A stretch of DNA of 64,000 nucleotides, taken from contig DFTB01000006.1 of the NCBI GenBank assembly GCA_002382975.1, forward strand, positions 124,001 to 188,000. The letters are read 5' to 3'. Origin of the DNA: Fibrobacter sp. UBA4223. Its GTDB lineage: Bacteria; Fibrobacterota; Fibrobacteria; Fibrobacterales; Fibrobacteraceae. Positions 19,518-26,976 of this stretch are shown piece by piece (position 1 is the stretch's first letter; each line of letters begins with the position of its first letter). The translations under genes and the position numbers were made by a program. The notes under the pieces are model-generated. The model had not been told where the DNA came from. It saw nothing but the letters and a program-made list of their open reading frames with translations, and ran no database searches.

Positions 19518-20545
19518 CCCCAGACTTCTTCCTTGAGTTCGCGACCCCACATGTCCTTGATGACATCGTCCACCTTCTTGCCTTCGAAAAGGAGGGCATG
19601 GACGGAATTCACGATAGGCATTTCTACACCCAGCTTGTCGGCAAGGGCCTTGGTGCTCTTGCAGGTGGGCACGCCTTCGGCCACCATTTTCATGCCGGCA
19701 AGCACCTGCTCGATGGTTTCGCCCTTACCAATGTGTTCCCCCACATAGCGGTTACGGCTGTGCTGGGAAAGGCAGGTCACAATCAAGTCGCCCATACCGG
19801 CGAGGCCAGCAAAGGTTTCGGACTTTGCTCCGAGGGCCTTGCCCAGGCGGCACATTTCTGCCTGACCGCGAGTCAAGAGGGCTGCACGGGTGTTGTCTCC
19901 AATCTTGTACTTGCCGCTGGCTTCAAGACCGTAAAGCACGCCAGAGGCAATGGCGATAACGTTTTTCACAGAACCACATAGTTCAATACCCACGATATCC
20001 GTAGAGCTGTACACGCGCAGGTAGCTGCAGCTCATAACCTTCTGCACAAACTTTGCGGATTCTTCGTTTACACAGGCGGCCACAATGGCCGTAAGGATAT
20101 GGCGGCTAACCTCTTCGGCATGGGAAGGCCCGCTAAAGGCCACCATTTTGTCTTCGGTAAGCCAGGGAACGTTTTCCAAAAGGACTTCGCTCATGAGCTG
20201 GTTCGTGCCTTCGAGAATGCCCTTGGTAGCACACACCACCACGGGTTCTTTACCTTTGGCCGGTGTCCACTTACCGAGATTCTTGGCCACGCCACCCATA
20301 AACTGAGAGGGCACCACAATAAGCACCATGTCGCAACCATCGAGGGCGGCGTTCATGTCGGTAGTGTATTTAAAATCTGCCGGGAAAATCACACCGGGCA
20401 ACTTATCCTTGTACTGGTGTTCTGTGGAAAGCAAATCCACTTCGGCCTGCGAGTTAGTCCAGAAGGAGACTTCGCACTTATTTTCATAAACCACCTGACC
20501 AAGGGTAAGTCCCCAGCCGCCAGTTCCAAGTACAGTTACTTTCAT
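19514..20545 (-). CDS. gpsA: Glycerol-3-phosphate dehydrogenase [NAD(P)+]
   Basis: The 343-residue enzyme makes sn-glycerol-3-phosphate from dihydroxyacetone phosphate for phospholipid synthesis. It has VLGTGGWGLTLGQV (dinucleotide loop), VPSQFMGGVAKN, CATKGILEG, FSGPSHAEEV, the catalytic Lys in LCGSVKNVIAIASG, and AGMGDLIVTC with SRNRYVGEHIGKG. A GAGGA ribosome site precedes the ATG. It lies downstream of plsY and der on the same strand, separated from plsY by a structured repeat island; GpsA feeds PlsY directly. Confidence 0.95.
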   Translation of the reverse strand: MKVTVLGTGGWGLTLGQVVYENKCEVSFWTNSQAEVDLLSTEHQYKDKLPGVIFPADFKYTTDMNAALDGCDMVLIVVPSQFMGGVAKNLGKWTPAKGKEPVVVCATKGILEGTNQLMSEVLLENVPWLTEDKMVAFSGPSHAEEVSRHILTAIVAACVNEESAKFVQKVMSCSYLRVYSSTDIVGIELCGSVKNVIAIASGVLYGLEASGKYKIGDNTRAALLTRGQAEMCRLGKALGAKSETFAGLAGMGDLIVTCLSQHSRNRYVGEHIGKGETIEQVLAGMKMVAEGVPTCKSTKALADKLGVEMPIVNSVHALLFEGKKVDDVIKDMWGRELKEEVWG

Positions 20546-20566
20546 TTTCTAATCCTCATAAAAAAG

Positions 20567-20686
20567 GCATTAGGTTTTAGGTATTAGGTCTTAGGTAAAA
20601 ATAGTCATTTGCTACGCAAATCTTTTTATAGCGGCTCCGCCGCGACTATAAACCTAACGCCTACGACCTACAACCTATAACCTATT
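20567..20686. repeat. TAGGT/ACCTA repeat island with two internal hairpins (copy between plsY and gpsA)
   Basis: Left arm (20570-20596) is a run of TTAGGTNN units. It is followed by hairpin 1, ATTTGC-TAC-GCAAAT (20607-20621), and hairpin 2, GCGGC-TCC-GCCGC (20631-20643), the latter extended by TATAG/CTATA. The right arm (20651-20685) is a run of ACCTANN units, inverted relative to the left. The whole can fold as a cruciform with two inner stems. The same architecture with different stem sequences occurs at 26851-26975. Confidence 0.8.
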
Positions 20687-21341
20687 TTTTCCTTTTAGAC
20701 CCAAATCCATTCTCCGTGCCGTTCAAAAGCCGCTTGATGTTGGATTTGTGCTTCACAATCACAAAAACCGCCACGATAAGGCAAGTAATCATGAGTCCCA
20801 AGTTGATCTCGTCTGGTGGAAACGGCAACTTCAAGTAGCCCATCACGGCAAAAGCCCCGAGGGCAATGCAAGCGCCGATGCTCCCAACCGAAACATACTT
20901 GGTAGAAACCGTAAGGACAATCCACACCCCAAAGGCCGCAAGGGCCGTAATTGGGCAAAGGGCCAGAAAGACCCCGAGAGCGGCAAGCACGCCCTTGCCC
21001 CCGCGGAATCCGGCAAAGCAGGTAAAGCTATGGCCCAAAATCACCAGAAGGCCTGCCACCAGCGGCACCCAATGAGAGTAGTCCTCACCACCGGCTGCCA
21101 CCTGAGAGGCACACATCTGTGCGGCAATCCAGGGTCCAAAGAAACCCTTGAGCAAATCCAGGAACACTACCGGAAGTGCCGGTTGCCAGCCCAGCACGCG
21201 GAACGTGTTGGTGAGACCTGCATTCTTGGAACCGTAGTCCCGAATGTCAAAGTCCTTACCTTTCGCGATTTTTGCGATCCAAATCGCGCTGGGGATCGAC
21301 CCCAACAAGTACGCTATCGGAAGACTCAGCAAACTGTTCAA
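20682..21341 (-). CDS. plsY: Acyl-phosphate:glycerol-3-phosphate acyltransferase
   Basis: This inner-membrane enzyme of 219 residues acylates glycerol-3-phosphate from acyl-phosphate. It has the three PlsY motifs: AYLLGSIPSAIWIAK with DYGSKNAGLTN, GHSFTCFAGFRGGKGVLAALG, and the third segment LKLPFPPDEINLG. About five membrane segments are seen. The family start just before YLLGSIP fixes the ATG at 21341, which lies inside the 3' end of der: an 86-bp overlap in a different frame. The C-terminus is basic (GSKRKK). Confidence 0.92.
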   Translation of the reverse strand: MNSLLSLPIAYLLGSIPSAIWIAKIAKGKDFDIRDYGSKNAGLTNTFRVLGWQPALPVVFLDLLKGFFGPWIAAQMCASQVAAGGEDYSHWVPLVAGLLVILGHSFTCFAGFRGGKGVLAALGVFLALCPITALAAFGVWIVLTVSTKYVSVGSIGACIALGAFAVMGYLKLPFPPDEINLGLMITCLIVAVFVIVKHKSNIKRLLNGTENGFGSKRKK

Positions 21342-22683
21342 GTTCTTCGTCCTTTCTGAGGGTTAACTTCTGGTCAAAATTCAAGCGGAGGGGCGCACCC
21401 TGTAGCTGGAATTCTTCGTAAAACTTTTTAAGCAGGTAACGCTTGTAAGATTCGTCCACCAATTCCGGTGTGCGGGTCTCAATGGCAATCACGGGAGGCT
21501 CCACCAGAATCTGGCAGGCTCGGGTCAAAGCAACCACACGGGCGTTGTGGCTAGGAGGCGCCTTTTCTTGCAAGAAATTCGCAAAGCTTTCGGCCACACG
21601 GTCACGGCCCAGCACGCGGCGGCAGTTGGCATATACCGTCTGGATAGACTGGATAACCCGGTTTACGCGAAGGCCTTCCTTGGCGCTGATAGAAAGAATG
21701 GGAACGTACTCCAGCATGGGTTCCCGTTCCAGCATTTCCTTGACCATGCGGTCAAAGGATTTTTCGGTCTTGTCGGGCAGAATATCCCACTTGTTCAGCA
21801 CAAGAACCAGGCCCTTCCCCGCCTTGCGGATTTCGGTAATGATTCTAAAGTCCTGAACCTGGAGCCCTCGGGTGCAGTCCACCAGAAGCACCGACAGGTC
21901 CGACCTGCGGATGCTTTCCATGGTGCGCATATTGCTGAAAATTTCCACCTCGTCTTCTACCTTCGCCTTTTTGCGAAGGCCTGCCGTATCGGTCACCACG
22001 AACTTGACTCCGTTTGCGGTAAAGGTGCAATCGATGGAGTCGCGGGTGGTACCCGGAATGTCCGAAACTACGGCCCGTTCCTCGCCCATCAGGCGGTTCA
22101 GCAAGGTGCTCTTGCCTGCATTGGGGCGACCAAGGATGGCGAAACGGATGGGCCGTTCCTCTTTCCGTTCCCCACGCACAGGGGTCGGAAGCACAGCGAC
22201 AATTTCATCCATCAAAGAAAGGCAGGCATAACCCGTCAAGGCACTGATGGTACGGGGCTGTCCAAAGCCCAGCTTCAAGAACTCGTAACTTTCCTGACGG
22301 TCGCCCAGGTTTTCGCTCTTGTTGGCCACCAGAATCACCTGCTTATCCAACTTGCGGATAAGCCTTGCAAACTGCTGGTCCAGCTTGGTAATGCCCACAC
22401 GGACATCCACCATAAAAAGGACCAGGTCCGATTCTTCGACGGCGTTAAAAATCTGGGTACGGACACTATCGGCCAGGACATCGATGGTATCGTCCGGCAA
22501 AAAACCGCCGGTATCTACCACCGTAAATTCGTGGCCCTTATAATTTGCGTTCTGGTAATGCCTATCGCGAGTCACACCGTCACGGTCAGAAACCACGGCA
22601 GCCCTGCGGCCTAAAATCCGATTAAAAAGAGAGGACTTCCCGACATTGGGCCGTCCGATAATACACACCACAGGTAATTTCAT
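21256..22683 (-). CDS. der: Ribosome biogenesis GTPase Der (EngA)
   Basis: The 475-residue protein has two tandem G domains (GRPNVGKSS with DTGGFLPDD, NKSEN; GRPNAGKST with DTAGLRKK, NKWD) and a C-terminal KH-like domain, as needed for 50S subunit assembly. The ATG at 22683 is chosen over an upstream TTG because TATATTTG lies 6 nt before it. The C-terminus runs about 35 residues beyond the usual KH end (EELEQFAESSDSV, RDLDRKNRER), and this extension overlaps the start of plsY. Confidence 0.94.
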   Translation of the reverse strand: MKLPVVCIIGRPNVGKSSLFNRILGRRAAVVSDRDGVTRDRHYQNANYKGHEFTVVDTGGFLPDDTIDVLADSVRTQIFNAVEESDLVLFMVDVRVGITKLDQQFARLIRKLDKQVILVANKSENLGDRQESYEFLKLGFGQPRTISALTGYACLSLMDEIVAVLPTPVRGERKEERPIRFAILGRPNAGKSTLLNRLMGEERAVVSDIPGTTRDSIDCTFTANGVKFVVTDTAGLRKKAKVEDEVEIFSNMRTMESIRRSDLSVLLVDCTRGLQVQDFRIITEIRKAGKGLVLVLNKWDILPDKTEKSFDRMVKEMLEREPMLEYVPILSISAKEGLRVNRVIQSIQTVYANCRRVLGRDRVAESFANFLQEKAPPSHNARVVALTRACQILVEPPVIAIETRTPELVDESYKRYLLKKFYEEFQLQGAPLRLNFDQKLTLRKDEELEQFAESSDSVLVGVDPQRDLDRKNRER

Positions 22684-22689
22684 CGCATA

Positions 22690-22697
22690 CAAATATA
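22690..22697 (-). promoter_or_regulatory. Promoter -10 element of der
   Basis: TATATTTG on the minus strand, 6 nt from the der ATG. No clear -35. Together with the ruvB promoter it forms a compact divergent control region of under 90 bp. Confidence 0.5.
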
Positions 22698-22735
22698 GAA
22701 AAGAGATTTATTTTCGGGATTATGAAGCTTACGCC

Positions 22736-22772
22736 TTGACAAGATTATCCAACAGGTGTATATTTGTGCAGT
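22736..22772 (+). promoter_or_regulatory. Promoter of ruvB
   Basis: TTGACA (22736-22741) and TATATT (22759-22764) are exactly 17 nt apart; the -10 reads on as TATATTTG. The predicted start at about 22771 is 2 nt before the ruvB ATG. This is the best sigma-70-like promoter in the window. Confidence 0.75.
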
Positions 22773-23810
22773 ATGGAAGATAAACGCGTCATTTCTCCCG
22801 GAAAAAACTCCTTGGACGAGTCCGAAATGGAGCAGACCCTCCGGCCGCTCAGTCTGGAGCAGTTTACGGGCCAGGCCTCCATCAAGGAGAGCCTTTCTAT
22901 CGCCATAGAGGCGGCCAAGCACCGGGGAGACGCCCTGGACCATTGCCTTTTTGCGGGGCCCCCTGGCCTCGGCAAGACGACGCTGGCGGGTATCATCGCC
23001 AAGGAGATGGGCGTGAACATCCACATCACCAGCGGGCCCGTGCTGGAAAAAGCCAGCGACCTGGCGGGGCTCCTTACGGGGCTTCAAGAAAACGACGTGC
23101 TGTTTATCGACGAGATCCACCGGCTGAACCGCACCGTCGAGGAATACCTCTACCCCGCCATGGAAGATTTCAGGCTGGACATCATGCTGGATTCCGGTCC
23201 TGCCGCCCGAAGCGTGAACCTGCCCCTCAAGCATTTTACCCTGGTGGGCGCCACCACACGCACAGGCCTGCTTACCGGCCCCCTGCGCGACCGCTTCGGG
23301 TTGTCCTACCGGCTGGAACTCTACGACGAAAAGGACCTGATGCAAATCCTGATGAGGAGCTCCAAGATTCTCGGGATTGAACTGACCCAAGACGCCGCCC
23401 AGATTCTGGGCGGGCGCTGCCGCGGCACCCCCCGTATCGCGAACCGCATCTTGCGCCGGTGCCGTGACGTGGCACAGGTCCGCGGTTCAGGCGTTATCGA
23501 CCTGGAGGCGGCGGAACGCACACTGCAGATGTTGGGCATCGACAGCGAAGGCCTGGACCCCATGGACCGGAAAATCCTCTCCATGATGATTGACAAGTTC
23601 GACGGGGGCCCAGTAGGCCTGGGTACCATCGGGGCGGCCCTGGGCGAAGAGACCGACACCCTGGAAGAAGTTTACGAACCCTACCTGATCCAGAAGGGGC
23701 TGCTTTCCCGCACAAAGCAGGGGCGCGTTGCTACCAGCAACGCCTACAGGCTACTCCACAAGAGCATGCCCAGCCACAAAGCCTCCGAGCAGATGGAACT
23801 GCCGCTGTAA
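22773..23810 (+). CDS. ruvB: Holliday junction branch migration helicase RuvB
   Basis: The 345-residue AAA+ motor works with RuvA to move Holliday junctions. Seen are LRPLSLEQFTGQ, Walker A GPPGLGKTT, Walker B FIDEIHRL, the beta-hairpin/sensor region GATTRTGLLTGPLRDRFG, the arginine sensor in RGTPRIANRILRR, and the C-terminal winged helix (VGLGTIGAALGEETDTLEEVYEPYLIQ, spelled in parts). The ATG at 22773 is preferred: a TTG at 22764 lies within the -10 box. It stands divergent to der and is not next to ruvA or ruvC here. Confidence 0.95.
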   Translation: MEDKRVISPGKNSLDESEMEQTLRPLSLEQFTGQASIKESLSIAIEAAKHRGDALDHCLFAGPPGLGKTTLAGIIAKEMGVNIHITSGPVLEKASDLAGLLTGLQENDVLFIDEIHRLNRTVEEYLYPAMEDFRLDIMLDSGPAARSVNLPLKHFTLVGATTRTGLLTGPLRDRFGLSYRLELYDEKDLMQILMRSSKILGIELTQDAAQILGGRCRGTPRIANRILRRCRDVAQVRGSGVIDLEAAERTLQMLGIDSEGLDPMDRKILSMMIDKFDGGPVGLGTIGAALGEETDTLEEVYEPYLIQKGLLSRTKQGRVATSNAYRLLHKSMPSHKASEQMELPL

Positions 23811-23837
23811 AAACACCTGACAAGAGCAACACAGCCC

Positions 23838-23880
23838 TTCGTCATTCTGAAAGAAGCGTCAAAGATGCGCAATGAAGAAT
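23838..23880. repeat. Dispersed GTCATTCTGA...GAATCC-type repeat
   Basis: GTCATTCTGAAAGAAGCG followed about 20 nt later by GAAGAATCCAGG. Related pieces occur at 40268 and 45766. This looks like a dispersed palindromic intergenic repeat; it sits in the ruvB 3' region. Confidence 0.5.
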
Positions 23881-23907
23881 CCAGGACGAAGGGACCGGCT
23901 AGAAACA

Positions 23908-23941
23908 AAGGACTCCCGAAGCGATTGCTGCGGGAGTCCTT
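23908..23941. terminator. Bidirectional terminator between ruvB and the Ser-rich lipoprotein
   Basis: An 11-bp perfect stem AAGGACTCCCG / CGGGAGTCCTT with a 12-nt loop, lying 29 nt after the lipoprotein stop (minus strand) and ~100 nt after ruvB. Short T-rich sequences flank both sides. Confidence 0.7.
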
Positions 23942-23969
23942 ATTTACTATTCGTTTTAGCTAAAGGGTT

Positions 23970-25676
23970 CTAGATTCGTCCCGAGGATCTTTCAACACCG
24001 GCACCAATCTCACAACTTTTGTCAACCTCTTTGAAGATAACAGCATATGTTGCACCATCAAGAGAACTACGTGTATATATACAAGTCGAATTAGCAGAAG
24101 AACAGTTTTTCGTAAAGCCTTCTAACCCAGAGGCCACAGACTTAAATCCAGTCAATTCCGAACATGGATAAGTAGTAGCTGCTTTACTCATTATCGTCAC
24201 TTTTCTCCCGTCAAGAGTTTCTATATAAGCATTCCATTTCACATAGGAATCCAAGAAGTCGTAATTGCTGAGACGTCCCCAAGCTGTTCCGAACACCTTT
24301 ATGTTAGTTGTCACGCCATTTGGCACAACGGCTCCGGAACCATAGTCAACCGATGTTAAGGTGACAACCACGGGCTTGGTTTCTTTGTCACTGTTATTAT
24401 TTGAAAAAATCCAGGCACAATTATTGTTAAAGCTGCTCATTCGTCGCACCGAGGAACCATTCGTCCAAGAAATATCGCAGTCAAGAGCATCCTCTACAGA
24501 CAGTGACGTTTTCGTCGAGTCACCATCAACATATATCTGAGATCTAGAAACGGTAAATTTAATGTTTTTGACAACGCCATTCAAGCAATACTGGGTTTCT
24601 GGATCGTAGGCCGTGTCACCGCAAGGTTCGCCATCTTCAACGCTAGAGCTGGACTCTTCGACGCTGGTCGAAGATTCCACAACTTCGCTGGAGCTGGATT
24701 CCTCGACGCTGGCCGAAGATTCCACAGCTTCGCTGGAGCTGCTGTCGTCGCCTTCGCTTGCGCTGGATCCTTCATCGGTGGATCCGCTCATCTCCGCACT
24801 TGCTGCATAAAATTTTGAAGATGCTGCTTCTGTTTTCAAAAGAGTTAAAGCATAGACGGTTTCAGAAAAAATCCCTTCGCAAACAAAATCACCAACCTTC
24901 ACCTCGACGTCAAAAACCATAGACAGGGACTCATAAAGATCTTCGGCTTCACCAGTCAAAGATGTCACAGCAAAACATTGATAACGAGTATCATGTTGCA
25001 GATTATTTTTTAAGGCAGTCGCATCATCTTTAGCATCACCGACACATTTTTTCATCAAAGATTTCTTTCCGTGAAGGAGCCTGTTTCCCTCGCTAGAACT
25101 TGTCCATGTAACATAGTCTTCGAGAGTCTTAAACCCATTTTCAACACATTTAACCTCTTCGCTAGTGCTTCCGCCTGTCGAACTCGAACTTTTCCCCGAG
25201 CCACTTTCGCTGCCAGAGCCACTTTCGCTACCAGAACCACTATCATCGCCCTTGCAATGGCGACCGGTGCATTCTTCCTCTTCGCTATCAGAACTTTCAG
25301 GTTCTTCGCTGTCACTAGATTCCACGTCTTCGTCCGTTTCCTCGCTGCTGGAGGACTTGGGTTTTGCAGGAGTTGCAGGAGTGTCAGCTTTCAGAAGTTC
25401 TTCCAACTCTTCCAGCTTGGCCTTGACTTCTTCTTCGTCCAGACCTTCCTTGAGCTGTTCCACGATAGCGCTATCCTTAACCTCTACCCACTTGTTCTCG
25501 AAACAGGCAAAGTAGGCCGTGTCCACCTTGGCCACTTCCATGGAGCAGGAATCGGGGAGCGCGGCTTCGTTCCTGTAAGTGGGGATTTCGAAGGATGTGC
25601 TGCTGGAACTGTCACCGCAAGCGAACATGCAGACCCCAGCCACTAGACCGGCACCTGCCCAAAGAATCTTTTTCAT
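23970..25676 (-). CDS. Serine-rich surface lipoprotein of unknown function
   Basis: The 568-residue protein begins MKKILWAGAGLVAGVCMFAC with a lipobox ending in Cys20, then GDSSSS. Two low-complexity Ser/Glu/Gly linkers (about residues 110-175, with GSGSES repeats, and about 305-355, with VEESSSS repeats) separate three parts: a short N-terminal domain, a Cys-containing middle domain (VKCVENGFKTLEDY, KKCVGDAKDD) and a C-terminal beta-rich domain (CISWTNG-like CDISWTNG, CAWIFSNN, TYPCSELTG). The linkers resemble those joining modules in Fibrobacter surface proteins. I recognise no enzyme. AAGGAG lies 10 nt before the ATG. Confidence 0.8.
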   Translation of the reverse strand: MKKILWAGAGLVAGVCMFACGDSSSSTSFEIPTYRNEAALPDSCSMEVAKVDTAYFACFENKWVEVKDSAIVEQLKEGLDEEEVKAKLEELEELLKADTPATPAKPKSSSSEETDEDVESSDSEEPESSDSEEEECTGRHCKGDDSGSGSESGSGSESGSGKSSSSTGGSTSEEVKCVENGFKTLEDYVTWTSSSEGNRLLHGKKSLMKKCVGDAKDDATALKNNLQHDTRYQCFAVTSLTGEAEDLYESLSMVFDVEVKVGDFVCEGIFSETVYALTLLKTEAASSKFYAASAEMSGSTDEGSSASEGDDSSSSEAVESSASVEESSSSEVVESSTSVEESSSSVEDGEPCGDTAYDPETQYCLNGVVKNIKFTVSRSQIYVDGDSTKTSLSVEDALDCDISWTNGSSVRRMSSFNNNCAWIFSNNNSDKETKPVVVTLTSVDYGSGAVVPNGVTTNIKVFGTAWGRLSNYDFLDSYVKWNAYIETLDGRKVTIMSKAATTYPCSELTGFKSVASGLEGFTKNCSSANSTCIYTRSSLDGATYAVIFKEVDKSCEIGAGVERSSGRI

Positions 25677-25832
25677 AGTGTTATTCTCCTTGTCTTGTTT
25701 ACAAGTACAATGTAAGAAAAAAGAAAGCAGTTCTCCCGTTTCTTTTTGAATTTTTCCCTGCTAAAAAACCGTTTTTTTGTAAAAAAGGCCTTCGTTTCGT
25801 TATAATAAGGGCCAATAAAACAAAAAAGGAAT

Positions 25833-26849
25833 TTACGAGAACTTGATTCTCGGGTCCACCAGCGTGTAGAGGATGTCGCTGAAGAGGCGGCCCACCATGG
25901 CCATGAGGCTGCTGAGGAAGATGATGCCCATGACCACGTTGTAGTCCCGGTTCACCATGGAGTTGTAGTATAGCAGGCCCATGCCGTCGATATCAAAGAC
26001 CTTCTCGATAAGGAGCGCCCCCGCAAACATGAGGGTGCAGATTTCGGAGAGGCGGGTGGCAATGGGAATGAGCGCGTTGCGCAGCGCATGGCGCACCAGG
26101 GCCTGCTTGAAACTCATGCCTTTTGCAAGGGCCGTGCGCATGTAGTCCTTGCCCAGTTCCTCCAGAGCGGAATTTTTCATGAGGAAGGTGAGGAACGCGA
26201 ACTCGCTAATCATGTAGCAGAAAATAGGCAGCACCAGGTGGTGCCCCAGGTCCACAACCTTCCCGAAGAAGGAGAAATCCTCGAAATCGTCGCTGGTAAG
26301 GCCCCCTAGCGGGAAGATGTCCAAGTAAGAGCCCCCTGCGAGGAAGATAATCAGGAGAATACCCAAGGCATAACCCGGCATCACGTAGCCCGAAAATATC
26401 AGGCCCGAGCTGAGGGAGTCCAGCTTGCTGCCGTGATGTACCGCCTTCCAGAGGCCGAGAGGAATGCAGATCAGGTAGCTCAAGAAAAACGAGGTGATTC
26501 CGAAGAAAAGCGAGATGGGAAAACGGCTCACGATGACATCCCACACGGGAAGGCCGTAGGTGTAGCTCGAGCCCAAATCCAGATGCAGCACGTTCCAGAG
26601 CCAGGTCAGGTAGCGCTTCCAGGCGGGCTGGTCAAACCCGAAGTAGGCCTGGATTTGGGCTATCTGGTCTGGCGACAGGGCCTTGGACGCATCTACCCCG
26701 CCCTTCATGGCGGCGGCCTGCTGGGCCCTGGAAATCATCTCCTCCACAGGACCGCCCGGCAACAGCTGGATGAGTATAAAGCACACCAACGAAATCCCGA
26801 TGAGGGTCGGGATCATGAGTAGCAGGCGTCGGAGGATGTAGGACCGCAT
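25833..26849 (-). CDS. yejB: Peptide ABC transporter permease, YejB-like
   Basis: The 338-residue permease has an N-terminal membrane helix (YILRRLLLMIPTLIGISLVCF), the QLLPGGPVEEM segment typical of the YejB branch of oligopeptide/microcin C importers, a periplasmic stretch, then five more membrane segments with the ABC EAA loop (YMRTALAKGMSFKQALVRHALRNALIP, cited in parts: RTALAKGMSFKQALV). It ends DPRIKFS. No YejA, YejE or ATPase gene is adjacent, so its partners must be elsewhere or the gene has been separated from them. Confidence 0.85.
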   Translation of the reverse strand: MRSYILRRLLLMIPTLIGISLVCFILIQLLPGGPVEEMISRAQQAAAMKGGVDASKALSPDQIAQIQAYFGFDQPAWKRYLTWLWNVLHLDLGSSYTYGLPVWDVIVSRFPISLFFGITSFFLSYLICIPLGLWKAVHHGSKLDSLSSGLIFSGYVMPGYALGILLIIFLAGGSYLDIFPLGGLTSDDFEDFSFFGKVVDLGHHLVLPIFCYMISEFAFLTFLMKNSALEELGKDYMRTALAKGMSFKQALVRHALRNALIPIATRLSEICTLMFAGALLIEKVFDIDGMGLLYYNSMVNRDYNVVMGIIFLSSLMAMVGRLFSDILYTLVDPRIKFS

Positions 26850-26850
26850 G

Positions 26851-26975
26851 GTTTAGGTTTTAGGTTATAGGTTACAGGTTGTAGGTTTAGTTTCACACGC
26901 TTCGCGTGTCTTATTAGGGCGGCAAAAGCCGCGATTATTCCACCTAATACCTAACACCTACAACCTAATACCTTT
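26851..26975. repeat. TAGGT/ACCTA repeat island with two internal hairpins (copy between dapB and yejB)
   Basis: Left arm (26851-26890) is five TAGGTNN-type units. Then come hairpin 1, ACACGC-TTC-GCGTGT (26895-26909), and hairpin 2, GCGGC-AAAA-GCCGC (26919-26932). The right arm (26941-26974) is ACCTANN units in inverted orientation. Layout matches 20567-20686 with other bases in hairpin 1 and the loop of hairpin 2. Confidence 0.8.
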
Positions 26976-26976
26976 C

